A DNA stretch of 64,000 nucleotides, from the NCBI RefSeq assembly GCF_030444335.1, contig NZ_CP128595.1:1116001-1180000 (forward strand), read 5' to 3'. The DNA comes from Polaribacter huanghezhanensis. GTDB lineage: Bacteria > Bacteroidota > Bacteroidia > Flavobacteriales > Flavobacteriaceae. The stretch's first letter is position 1. Every line of letters starts with the position of its first letter. Position numbers and translations under genes: made by a program. Shown here piece by piece: positions 35,615 to 43,395 of the stretch. Below the pieces are notes generated by a model. The model was not told the DNA's origin and searched no databases. It saw only the letters and a program-made list of their open reading frames with translations.

Positions 35615-37201
35615 ATGGAAAAAGAATTAAAACAAATCATTGAATCTTTTCTTGGTTTTAATAAAATTATTTTTAACAAAGAAGAATTGCATTTGCAATT
35701 ATTAACCCATCCATATTTTCCAAGTATCAACGCCATAACTGATTTATTTGATCATTTTAAAATTGAAAATATTGCAGCAGAATTGCCTCAAGAAATTTCT
35801 ATAATTGCTGAATTACCAGATACTTTTTTGGCTCATATAAAAGAAGAAAATATTAAAAAAATTGTTTTAGTAGTAAAAAAAAACAATGATTTAAAATTAA
35901 TTTACAGTGCTAAAACAACGAAGAATTTATCACACAAAGAATTTGTTGGTTTGTGGACAGGCGTTGTTGTGGCGATAGAAAAAAATGAAAACGTTGTTAG
36001 AAATAATTCTAATAGTAAATCTATATTAAAACCACTGGCTCTTGGAGTTTTTGTTTTGGTAGTTGCTGGAGTTTTAATTATAAAGACTTTAAGTGTAGTT
36101 GGTTATGGTTATTTGTCGATTTCGATAATAGGTTTTTATATAAGTATATTGCTTGTGCAAAAAGAGTTAGGGTTGCACTCTAAAAGTTTAGATAGGTTTT
36201 GTGAAGCATCAGAAAATAATAGCTGTGATGATGTGCTAAACTCAAAAGGCGCAACAATTTTTGGTGTTTTTAAATTAAGTGATGTTGGTCTTGTCTATTT
36301 TTCAAGCATCATTCTATCAATATTTCTATTTAGTTTAACAAAATCAGAAACAAGTAATCAATTCTTTTATAATTTGAGTGTTTTGTCTTTGCTGTTTATT
36401 CCATATTCAATTTATTATCAATGGCGCGTAATAAAAAAATGGTGTCCATTATGTTTAATTGTTTTAGGAGTGTTGTTTATACAAGGATTAATAGTGTTGT
36501 TTTTTGCAAATATATCTTTCGCATTTAATAGTACAGAAATAATAGTATCTTTATTTAGTTTCTTGGCATTAAGTATTTTTTGGACTGAATTAAAAACAGG
36601 ATTTAAAAAGAAACAAGAGTTTAACGTTTTACAGTTAGAACATTATAAATTTAAGAGAAACTCTAGTTTGTTTATTACTGCTTTAAAATCTTCTGATAAA
36701 AAAGAAATGACCATTGCAGGAATTCATGAAATTGTTTTAGGAAATAAAAATGCAAAATTAAAGATTGTTTTGGTAACAAATCCTACATGTTTCTTTTGTA
36801 AAGAAGCACATCAAATTTTCCATGAGATTCTTAAAAACAGAAAAGAGGACATTCAATTAATGATACGGTTTAATGTCAACACTTCAAATCCAGAAACAAA
36901 TGTAGGATTGGAAATCTCAAATCAATTGTTAGAGATTTATGCCAATCAGAATGAAGAAAAAACACTAGAAGTATTAGATGAAATATATTCAGATACAGAA
37001 CCAGAAGTTTGGTTGCAAAAATGGAAATCTACAACATTTTTAAATTATGTTTCTGAATTAGAAAAAGCAAAAGAATGGTGTACAAATAATGCGGTTAACT
37101 TTACACCAGCAGTATTTATAAATGGGTATTTATTCCCAAAAGAATACAACAAAAAAGACATTTCTTTTTTTATTGATGACATCATAGAAGAAGAAATATA
37201 A
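35615..37201 (+). CDS. C39-like / VKOR / thioredoxin fusion, disulfide-forming protein of the peptide cassette
   Basis: This 528-residue membrane protein has three parts. Residues 1-125 resemble the C39 peptidase domain of bacteriocin exporters (HPYFPSINAITDLFDHF, LSHKEFVGLWTGVVVAIE) but lack the catalytic Cys and His. Residues 135-335 form a vitamin K epoxide reductase-like domain with several membrane helices, loop cysteines C196 and C204, and the CPLC motif at 277-280. Residues 355-528 form a DsbA-like thioredoxin domain with CFFC at 392-395 and a cis-proline in FTPAVFING. VKOR-thioredoxin fusions oxidise protein thiols using quinone. The neighbouring precursors have four cysteines each, which suggests that they are the substrates. 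The degenerate C39 domain may bind the leader. Confidence 0.88.
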   Translation: MEKELKQIIESFLGFNKIIFNKEELHLQLLTHPYFPSINAITDLFDHFKIENIAAELPQEISIIAELPDTFLAHIKEENIKKIVLVVKKNNDLKLIYSAKTTKNLSHKEFVGLWTGVVVAIEKNENVVRNNSNSKSILKPLALGVFVLVVAGVLIIKTLSVVGYGYLSISIIGFYISILLVQKELGLHSKSLDRFCEASENNSCDDVLNSKGATIFGVFKLSDVGLVYFSSIILSIFLFSLTKSETSNQFFYNLSVLSLLFIPYSIYYQWRVIKKWCPLCLIVLGVLFIQGLIVLFFANISFAFNSTEIIVSLFSFLALSIFWTELKTGFKKKQEFNVLQLEHYKFKRNSSLFITALKSSDKKEMTIAGIHEIVLGNKNAKLKIVLVTNPTCFFCKEAHQIFHEILKNRKEDIQLMIRFNVNTSNPETNVGLEISNQLLEIYANQNEEKTLEVLDEIYSDTEPEVWLQKWKSTTFLNYVSELEKAKEWCTNNAVNFTPAVFINGYLFPKEYNKKDISFFIDDIIEEEI

Positions 37202-37202
37202 T

Positions 37203-37254
37203 ATTCTCTCGCGAGGAATAGACATAAACCTTGAGTGTCTTAAAATGATCAAGG
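37203..37254 (+). promoter_or_regulatory. Leader element copy 2 (full form, possible pseudoknot) ahead of precursor 1
   Basis: The element starts 1 bp after the stop of the fusion gene. Hairpin 1 is ATTCT (37203-37207) with GGAAT (37215-37219), one pair being U-G. Stem S1 is AGACA (37220-37224) with TGTCT (37236-37240). CCTTGA in the S1 loop (37229-37234) can pair with TCAAGG (37249-37254), giving an H-type pseudoknot with connecting lengths of 4, 1 and 8 nt. The whole 83-nt leader differs from copy 3 at about ten positions. Confidence 0.65.
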
Positions 37255-37284
37255 CTATAAATAAACAGTTAAAATTTTTTAATT

Positions 37285-37476
37285 ATGAAAAAACAAATTT
37301 TAAATTTAGGAAAAAGCTTAAGTAAAGCAGAGCAAAAATCAATTAATGGTGGCGGTTTTATTACAAAGTGTACTGAAGTAGGAGCGTTTTGTGATTGGAT
37401 AAGTGGATCTGGCTATGGTACGGGTACTTGTCAGTATAATAGTAGTACAAACGAGCTCATGTGCGAACCAAATTAA
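37285..37476 (+). CDS. Double-glycine leader precursor peptide 1 (four-cysteine core)
   Basis: This 63-residue precursor has a leader of the Bacteroidota GG type: MKKQILNLGKSLSKAEQKSI followed by NGG at residues 21-23, the cleavage site for C39 peptidases. The core of 40 residues contains four cysteines (in TKCTEVGAFCDW, GTCQY and LMCEPN), Gly/Ser-rich spacers and no strong hydrophobic stretch. Two disulfides are possible. It lies between the VKOR-thioredoxin and transporter genes and is followed by its own terminator. The activity (antimicrobial, signal or toxin) is unknown; no immunity gene is evident. Confidence 0.88.
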   Translation: MKKQILNLGKSLSKAEQKSINGGGFITKCTEVGAFCDWISGSGYGTGTCQYNSSTNELMCEPN

Positions 37477-37528
37477 CTTTTTTATGATTGATTCTATTGT
37501 TTATGAAAGAGACCAATTATAAAAATGA

Positions 37529-37564
37529 ACAGAACATAGTAAGATTACTATGTTCTGTTTTTTT
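37529..37564 (+). terminator. Terminator after precursor 1
   Basis: ACAGAACATAGTAA and its complement TTACTATGTTCTGT form a 14-bp perfect inverted repeat followed by a run of T. The precursor can therefore be made in excess of the transporter, which is expressed from read-through or another promoter in 37565-37677. Confidence 0.9.
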
Positions 37565-37677
37565 AGCCAATCAAAATGTAACTGAATAAACTTTTGTGAC
37601 AAAATAGGGTATATAAGAAAAATAAAATATAGAAACACTTAGTTAGGCTTATAAACCAATGTAATTAAAATATAATT

Positions 37678-39864
37678 TTGAAAAAATTCCCTCATTACAA
37701 ACAAACCGAAGCCAAAGATTGTGGCCCTACGTGTATTAAAATGATTGCCAAATACTATGGTAAAATTATTAATACACAGCAGTTGCGCACGTTAAGTGAA
37801 ACCACTAGAGAGGGAAGTAGTTTAATGGGTTTAAGTGATGCCGTAGAATCTTTAGGGCTTAAATCTTTAGGTGTAAAACTCACTTATGAAAAATTACTAG
37901 AAGCTCCATTACCATGTATTGTTCATTGGAATAAAAACCACTTTGTAGTAGTTTATAAAATCAAGAAAAACACGGTTTATGTTTCTGACCCAGCACATGG
38001 ATTAATTACTTACACAAAACAAGAGTTTATAACGCGATGGATAGGAAATAACGCTACAGATACAACCGAAGAAGGAATTGTGTTGTTAGTTGAGCCAACG
38101 CCACTATTTTATCAATCAGAATATGATAAGGACGAGAAATTTGGATTCAGCTTTATTTTTAAATACCTATTTAAATATAAAAAATTTATTGTTCAACTTA
38201 TTATCGGCTTATTAGCAGGTAGTTTATTGCAATTAATTCTTCCTTTTTTAACACAAAGTATTGTTGATGTTGGTATAAAAAATCAAGATTTAAACTTTGT
38301 CTATTTAGTGCTTTTTGCTCAGTTATTTTTATTTGTAGGAAAAGCTTCTTTAGAGATTATAAGAAGTTGGATTTTATTGCATTTAAGTACACGAATAAAT
38401 ATTTCATTGATTTCAGATTTCTTTATCAAGCTAATGAAATTACCAATTTCATTTTTTGATGTTCGTATGACTGGCGATTTATTACAGCGAATAAATGACC
38501 ACAAACGAATAGAGAGGATTTTAACCACTTCTTCACTTACCATATTATTTTCTTTCTTTAATTTGATTGTCTTCAGTTTTGTTTTAGGCTATTATAGTTT
38601 ACAGATTTTAGGAGTTTTTGCAATAGGAAGTGTGCTGTATTTTGGTTGGGTGTTGTTTTTCTTTAAGAAACGAAAGGAACTAGATTATAAACGCTTTTCT
38701 CAAGTCAGTCAAGAGCAAAGTAAAGTGATTGAATTGATCAACGGAATGCAAGAAATAAAACTGCACAATGCAGAAAGAAGGATGCGTTGGAATTGGGAAT
38801 ATGTGCAAGCTCGGTTGTTTAAAATCGCCACCAAAAGTTTAGCATTAGAACAAACACAAAGCGTGGGTTCAAACTTTATCAATGAACTTAAAAATATGTT
38901 CATTACTATATTATCAGCCAAGTTAGTTATTGATGGAGAAATTACCTTGGGGATGATGATGGCAATCAGTTATATCGTTGGGCAATTAAACGGACCAATA
39001 ACTCAGCTAATCAACTTTATGAGAGAAGTACAAGACGCTAAAATATCTTTAGACCGGTTGGGTGAAATTCATAACAAAGAAGATGAAGAGAAACCAGGAG
39101 ATGAAAAAATAACCACGATTCCAGAAAATGCAGCGATCAATTTAAATAATATTTCTTTTAGATATGTTGGCGGACTTGAACCTGTTTTAAAAGACTTGAC
39201 TCTAGAAATACCAGCGAATAAAATTACTGCAATTGTTGGTGTAAGTGGAAGTGGAAAAACAACGTTGATGAAATTATTGTTGCGCTTTTATGAGATTGAT
39301 AAAGGAGAAATTATGGTCAATAAATTCAACTTGAAAAATATTTCTCAAAAAGTATGGAGAGCCAATTGTGGGGTTGTAATGCAAGAAGGATATATTTTTA
39401 ATGATACCATTGCTAAAAACATTGCAGTTGGAGAAGATTATGTAGATTCAAAAAAGCTAGCTCATGCAATTGATGTTGCTAATATTTCTGATTACATAGA
39501 AGGACTTCCTTTAGGATACAATACAAAAATTGGTAGTGAAGGTTCTGGTTTAAGCACAGGACAAAAACAAAGATTATTAATTGCAAGATCTGTATATAAA
39601 AACCCAAAATATTTGTTTTTTGATGAAGCAACGTCTGCTTTAGATGCTAATAACGAAAAAGTAATTATGGGAAAATTAAATACTTTTTTTGCGGATAAAA
39701 CAGCAGTAGTTATTGCACACAGATTAAGTACAGTAAAAAATGCACACCAAATAGTTGTATTAGATAAAGGAAGAATTGTTGAAACAGGAAACCATAAAGA
39801 ATTGATTGCCTTAAAAGGAAATTATTATCATTTGGTAAAGAACCAATTAGATTTAGGAAAATAA
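37678..39864 (+). CDS. C39-peptidase ABC exporter for GG-leader peptides
   Basis: This 728-residue protein both cleaves and exports GG-leader peptides. The C39 peptidase (1-140) has catalytic Cys15 in EAKDCGPTC, His in WNKNHFVVVY and Asp in VSDPAHG. Six membrane helices follow (about 160-440). The ATPase has Walker A VSGSGKTT near 521, signature LSTGQKQRL near 625 (LSGGQ variant) and Walker B YLFFDEATSALD near 645. The start is a TTG: an in-frame stop lies 12 bp upstream, and the next ATG is past the catalytic cysteine. It is one base before the HlyD gene, so they are probably coupled. Confidence 0.95.
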   Translation: MKKFPHYKQTEAKDCGPTCIKMIAKYYGKIINTQQLRTLSETTREGSSLMGLSDAVESLGLKSLGVKLTYEKLLEAPLPCIVHWNKNHFVVVYKIKKNTVYVSDPAHGLITYTKQEFITRWIGNNATDTTEEGIVLLVEPTPLFYQSEYDKDEKFGFSFIFKYLFKYKKFIVQLIIGLLAGSLLQLILPFLTQSIVDVGIKNQDLNFVYLVLFAQLFLFVGKASLEIIRSWILLHLSTRINISLISDFFIKLMKLPISFFDVRMTGDLLQRINDHKRIERILTTSSLTILFSFFNLIVFSFVLGYYSLQILGVFAIGSVLYFGWVLFFFKKRKELDYKRFSQVSQEQSKVIELINGMQEIKLHNAERRMRWNWEYVQARLFKIATKSLALEQTQSVGSNFINELKNMFITILSAKLVIDGEITLGMMMAISYIVGQLNGPITQLINFMREVQDAKISLDRLGEIHNKEDEEKPGDEKITTIPENAAINLNNISFRYVGGLEPVLKDLTLEIPANKITAIVGVSGSGKTTLMKLLLRFYEIDKGEIMVNKFNLKNISQKVWRANCGVVMQEGYIFNDTIAKNIAVGEDYVDSKKLAHAIDVANISDYIEGLPLGYNTKIGSEGSGLSTGQKQRLLIARSVYKNPKYLFFDEATSALDANNEKVIMGKLNTFFADKTAVVIAHRLSTVKNAHQIVVLDKGRIVETGNHKELIALKGNYYHLVKNQLDLGK

Positions 39865-39865
39865 A

Positions 39866-41155
39866 ATGCCAGAAAATAATCAAGATATAGAAGTACGTAG
39901 TGAAGAAGTACAAGAGATTTTAACTCAAGTGCCCAATTGGATGATACGTTGGGGTAATACGTTGTTTTTTTTATTGATTGTAATGGTTTTATTTATTTCT
40001 TGGTTTGTAAAATATCCAGATGTAATTTCTACACAGGTTATGATTACAACTACCATTCCACCAGAAAAAATTTATGCAAAAACAAGTGGGCAAATTGAAG
40101 TTTTATTAAAGAATGATGGAGATAAAATAGAAAAGAATGAAACCATTGCAATTATAGAGAATAGTGCTAATTATAAAGATGTTTTTTTATTAAAAAGTAT
40201 TTTAGATACTTTATCAATTAATACAAATAATTTTTCGTTTCCAATAAACAGTATTCCATATTTAGTGTTGGGTGATATTACAACTAGCTATGCAACTTTC
40301 GAAAATAATTATTCAGAGTATTATTTAAATAATAAATTAAATCCTTATAAGAATCAATCTTTTGCAAATCAATTTTCATTAGTTGAAGCGAAAGGCAGGT
40401 TTCAGGTTTTAAAATCACAAAAAGAATTAAATTTAAGAGAGTTACAATTTAAACAGAAAGATTTAGCTAGACAAAAACAACTGTTTGAAAAAGGAGTGAT
40501 TTCTGCAAAAGATTATGAACAGAAACAAATTGAAATTTTACAAGCGGAGAAATCCTATAAAAGTTTAGAATCTTCAATTTCACAAACCAGAGAGTTGATT
40601 AATAATTCTCAGAAAGATTTAAAGAGTACATCTATAGAAAAAACATTGAACGATACTCGATTGCTAAAAAAAACAATACAATCTTATTATCAGCTAAAAA
40701 AATCAATTAAAGATTGGGAAAAACAATTTGTATTAAAATCATCTATAAAAGGAAAAGTAACTTTTTTATCATTTTGGAGTGAAAATCAAACAGTACAAAC
40801 AGGGAATTTAGTTTTTACAATTATCCCAATTAAAAATTCAAGTTATGTTGGTAAGATAAATGCACCAGCAGCAAATTCAGGAAAAATAAAGAAAGGACAA
40901 AGAGTACAGATTAAATTAGCAAACTTCCCTTCAGATGAATTTGGAGAAATTAATGGTCGTGTTAAAACTATTTCTATAGTTCCTGATGAAAAAGGCAATT
41001 ATTTAATAGATGTAGCTTTGCCAAAAAAATTAATAACAACCTATGGTAGAACAATAGAATTTAAACAAGAAATGAAAGGAACAGCAGAAATAGTTACAGA
41101 AGATTTACGATTGATAGAGCGGTTCTTTTATCAACTAAAAAATATATTGAAATAA
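39866..41155 (+). CDS. HlyD-family periplasmic adaptor of the peptide exporter
   Basis: The 429-residue adaptor links the ABC exporter to an outer-membrane channel. It has a membrane anchor at about 32-52 (FFLLIVMVLFISWFVKY), a lipoyl-like half motif near 75 (IYAKTSGQIEVLLKNDGDKI), a coiled-coil hairpin at about 160-270 (RFQVLKSQKELNLRELQFKQ; AKDYEQKQIEILQAEKSYK) and a second half near 290 (LKSSIKGKVTFLSFW). An outer-membrane TolC partner is not encoded here and must come from elsewhere. It ends just before leader element copy 3. Confidence 0.93.
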   Translation: MPENNQDIEVRSEEVQEILTQVPNWMIRWGNTLFFLLIVMVLFISWFVKYPDVISTQVMITTTIPPEKIYAKTSGQIEVLLKNDGDKIEKNETIAIIENSANYKDVFLLKSILDTLSINTNNFSFPINSIPYLVLGDITTSYATFENNYSEYYLNNKLNPYKNQSFANQFSLVEAKGRFQVLKSQKELNLRELQFKQKDLARQKQLFEKGVISAKDYEQKQIEILQAEKSYKSLESSISQTRELINNSQKDLKSTSIEKTLNDTRLLKKTIQSYYQLKKSIKDWEKQFVLKSSIKGKVTFLSFWSENQTVQTGNLVFTIIPIKNSSYVGKINAPAANSGKIKKGQRVQIKLANFPSDEFGEINGRVKTISIVPDEKGNYLIDVALPKKLITTYGRTIEFKQEMKGTAEIVTEDLRLIERFFYQLKNILK

Positions 41156-41159
41156 AAAT

Positions 41160-41211
41160 ATTCTCTCGCGAAGAATAGACACAAACCTTGAGTGTCTTAA
41201 AACGATCAAGG
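41160..41211 (+). promoter_or_regulatory. Leader element copy 3 (full form, possible pseudoknot) ahead of precursor 2
   Basis: It begins 5 bp after the hlyD-like stop. Hairpin 1 is ATTCT/AGAAT (41160-41164, 41172-41176), S1 AGACA/TGTCT (41177-41181, 41193-41197), and S2 CCTTGA/TCAAGG (41186-41191, 41206-41211). The three differences from copy 2 within the element are one U-A to U-G change in hairpin 1 and two loop transitions, so every proposed stem is kept. Confidence 0.65.
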
Positions 41212-41241
41212 CTATATAATAAATATTTAAATTTTTTAATT

Positions 41242-41442
41242 ATGAAAAAACAAATTTTAAATTTAGGAAAAGCTTTAAGTAAATTAGAGCAGAAGAAAAT
41301 TAATGGTGGTGGTGGCCCTGGTTGCACTGCTGATGTACACTATTCTCAATGTAATGATGCAGATTCAGGAACTGTTTTTTACCCATATTATATTAATGGT
41401 GTTCCAACAGATTATGGTGATTGTTGTATATATCAAATATAA
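41242..41442 (+). CDS. Double-glycine leader precursor peptide 2 (four-cysteine core)
   Basis: The 66-residue precursor shares the leader of precursor 1 with only three changes in 24 residues (MKKQILNLGKALSKLEQKKI, then NGGG), and then diverges completely. The 43-residue core has cysteines in PGCTADVHYSQCND and DCCIYQI, four in all, with aromatic residues in the middle (VFYPYYING). The ATG at 41242 is chosen because it aligns with precursor 1; a longer frame from 41188 would translate the leader RNA element. It is the last gene of the cassette and is followed by a terminator. Confidence 0.88.
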   Translation: MKKQILNLGKALSKLEQKKINGGGGPGCTADVHYSQCNDADSGTVFYPYYINGVPTDYGDCCIYQI

Positions 41443-41451
41443 TTTTTTTAA

Positions 41452-41479
41452 GAAAGGAGAGGTAAAAATCTCCTTTTTT
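41452..41479 (+). terminator. Terminator of the peptide cassette
   Basis: AAAGGAGA/TCTCCTTT with a short loop is followed by T. It overlaps the last bases of the convergent arfB gene. Confidence 0.85.
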
Positions 41480-41882
41480 ATTCCAAACCAGGTTTCTTAC
41501 GCAATGCTTTTTTTACAGAAACCTTCTTTTTGTTTTCTGCTTTTTTTTTGATAGAAGCTTTGCTTGGTTTTGTCGGTTTTCGTTTTTTTGGTATGATTAA
41601 TCCTTGGGTAGTAATGGCTAAAAAACGTTGAATTGCCAACTCTTTGTTTTTATGTTGACTTCTACTTTCATAACAAGTAAGGATTAATATATTTTCTTTT
41701 GTAAGTCGAGTTGCTAAGTTTTTAAAAAGTAAATTTTTTTCTTCTTCAGAAAATTGGAGTGAGTTTTCTACATCAAAAAACAATTCGATTTTAGACGACA
41801 CTTTATTTACATGTTGTCCGCCAGCGCCACTACTTCTTGTTGCTTTAAAATTGAGTTCTTTTATGAGTTTTTCTGTGTTCAT
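41478..41882 (-). CDS. arfB: Ribosome-rescue peptidyl-tRNA hydrolase ArfB (YaeJ family)
   Basis: This 134-residue protein has the class I release-factor GGQ motif in RSSGAGGQHVNKVSSKIELFF-type context near residue 20, and a long basic C-terminal tail (KKRKPTKPSKASIKKK and onward) that enters the mRNA channel of stalled ribosomes. It has no stop-codon recognition domain, so it is a rescue factor, not RF1/RF2. It is separated from the NadR-like gene by 79 bp made up largely of repeat sequence. Confidence 0.92.
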   Translation of the reverse strand: MNTEKLIKELNFKATRSSGAGGQHVNKVSSKIELFFDVENSLQFSEEEKNLLFKNLATRLTKENILILTCYESRSQHKNKELAIQRFLAITTQGLIIPKKRKPTKPSKASIKKKAENKKKVSVKKALRKKPGLE

Positions 41883-41888
41883 TTTATT

Positions 41889-41960
41889 GTCTCCTTGAGC
41901 CTTTCGTCTACGCTCAAGACAAACTAAAGTTGAAAGGTCTCGACTGCGCTCGACCTGACA
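41889..41960. repeat. Palindromic repeat between arfB and the NadR-like gene
   Basis: The gap contains TGTCTCCTTGAGCCTTTCG and then TCTCGACTGCGCTCGACCTG with a terminal TGACA, members of the same family as at 34.8 and 44.2 kb. Confidence 0.75.
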
Positions 41961-41961
41961 T

Positions 41962-42567
41962 TTATTGTTTTTCTAGACTTTTAGAAAAAGAAGTTAGGTT
42001 TTTTCTATTTGCAATGAGTTGATCAATTGCTTTAACAGCATTTTTTAATCGAGTTTCTTTATTACCTTCTAACAAAATATAAGGTCGATTGTGTTTTTTT
42101 AAGGCGTTTTCAAAAGCATCAAACATTTCTCTTCGCAAACCTGGCCGGTCTCGTAAATCATCTTCTTCCCAAGGTGTATCTATAAAGGTTAATAAATACA
42201 AATCATACGTGTTATTTTTTGCTGCTTTGTCTAACAATGGATCTACAAATCCACCATAATATTCTTCAGAATATACTTTGGTTTCTAATAAATCGGTATC
42301 GCAAATTAAAACACGATCGGCTTTTTTAGCCAGTTTATTTTCTAATTTCATTTGCCCGATTGCAATCGGAATTATATCGTTGGCTTCACATGTTTTACGT
42401 TCGTTATTCCATTTTTTTTGCAAATATTCTCTTGCAAATTCTGGTGCCCAAACCGTATTGTAGTGTCGAGCAAGTTGTTTAGAAAGAGTTGTTTTTCCTG
42501 TTGATTCTGGGCCGAATAAAACAATTTTTATGATGTTTGCTGGTTGTTGTCTAAGCTTATCTTCCAT
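41962..42567 (-). CDS. NadR-like P-loop kinase (nicotinamide riboside kinase-like)
   Basis: The 201-residue protein resembles the kinase domain of NadR: P-loop FGPESTGKTTLSKQLA near residue 17, then APEFAREYL, CDTDLLETKVYSEEYYG and IDTPWEEDDLRDRPG (lid region). The N-terminal adenylyltransferase domain of NadR is absent. It would phosphorylate nicotinamide riboside delivered by the PnuC-like transporter, whose gene overlaps its start by 40 bp. Because a TPP-controlled receptor lies nearby, a vitamin kinase acting on thiamin is a second possibility. Confidence 0.88.
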   Translation of the reverse strand: MEDKLRQQPANIIKIVLFGPESTGKTTLSKQLARHYNTVWAPEFAREYLQKKWNNERKTCEANDIIPIAIGQMKLENKLAKKADRVLICDTDLLETKVYSEEYYGGFVDPLLDKAAKNNTYDLYLLTFIDTPWEEDDLRDRPGLRREMFDAFENALKKHNRPYILLEGNKETRLKNAVKAIDQLIANRKNLTSFSKSLEKQ

Positions 42568-43232
42568 GCGTTATACCCTTGAAATGCTAAAATTAAAAAA
42601 ATAGTGTATTGTATTCCTGTAAAACCATATCCTTTTACAAAATACAAAGGAACAGAAACAATATTAGTTACGATCCAAAAAGTCCAATTTTCTATTTTTT
42701 TATTTGCCATTAACCACATGGCAACAAAAGCAGAAGCGGTTGTAAAAGTATCTATATAAGGAGTTACACTTCTAAAATTCTCTAAAGAATTTAAATGTAA
42801 AAACACATGTTTTATGCTTTCAAGAATGCCTAGCTGAGTATCAATAACATCATATTTTCCATAAATAAACAATACAAAAGCTGCTGTAAAAACAAAAATA
42901 CCGAAGGCTTTCAATTTATCTTTGTTATTAGTTCTCGAAATAGGAATATGATGATTTTTATCATCTGTTATTTTGTTCCACAGATACCAACCATACAAAC
43001 TCATAATAGTGTAATAAATATTGATGATTAAATCACCATACAAATTCCATTGAGATAATAAGTACACATAAATTCCAGTGCTGATAATTCCAGTTGGAAA
43101 CACCAAAATATTTTCTTTTTTTGCGTAAAAAACACTAATGATTCCAAATGAAGCTGCTACAATTTCTAGAAATATATTTAGAAAAGTTGCTGTTTGATAA
43201 GGCTCTAAAAAAAAGTCAAAAATTTCTGACAT
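42528..43232 (-). CDS. pnuC: PnuC-family vitamin transporter
   Basis: This membrane protein of 234 residues has seven to eight hydrophobic segments. The family signature is visible in YYTIMSLYGWYLWNK, and QWNLYGDLIINIYY precedes it. PnuC moves nicotinamide riboside; close relatives (PnuT) move thiamin. The overlap with the NadR-like kinase favours nicotinamide riboside, while the nearby TPP-controlled receptor leaves thiamin open. The ATG at 43232 is chosen: an in-frame upstream start at 43289 would add residues encoded by repeat sequence. Confidence 0.88.
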   Translation of the reverse strand: MSEIFDFFLEPYQTATFLNIFLEIVAASFGIISVFYAKKENILVFPTGIISTGIYVYLLSQWNLYGDLIINIYYTIMSLYGWYLWNKITDDKNHHIPISRTNNKDKLKAFGIFVFTAAFVLFIYGKYDVIDTQLGILESIKHVFLHLNSLENFRSVTPYIDTFTTASAFVAMWLMANKKIENWTFWIVTNIVSVPLYFVKGYGFTGIQYTIFLILAFQGYNAWKISLDNNQQTS

Positions 43233-43395
43233 TGATGTGTTTTGAAACGTAAAAATAATACAATTTGTCAGTTCGAGTGGTTTTTTCAATAGAAATGAGA
43301 AAAAAATTGCACCTGCCTGCCGGTAGGTAAATCGAGAACTATTTTAAGGATTTGTTATTTCTTAGAAAGTATGAATTTAAATGGAGTTATTCTGG

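Noticed and set aside
35615..35990. N-terminal region of the fusion protein as an active C39 peptidase.
   Set aside because: No Cys or His occurs at the catalytic positions.
35024..37476. XRE gene and small peptide considered as a toxin-antitoxin pair.
   Set aside because: The peptide has a clear GG export leader and lies in a transporter cassette, and the XRE gene is divergent and not adjacent to it.
41188..41442. Longer version of precursor 2 starting at 41188.
   Set aside because: The extra residues translate the conserved leader element; precursor 1 has no such extension and the ATG at 41242 aligns exactly.
42528..43289. Longer PnuC starting at 43289.
   Set aside because: The added N-terminus is encoded partly by repeat sequence and precedes the normal family start at 43232.
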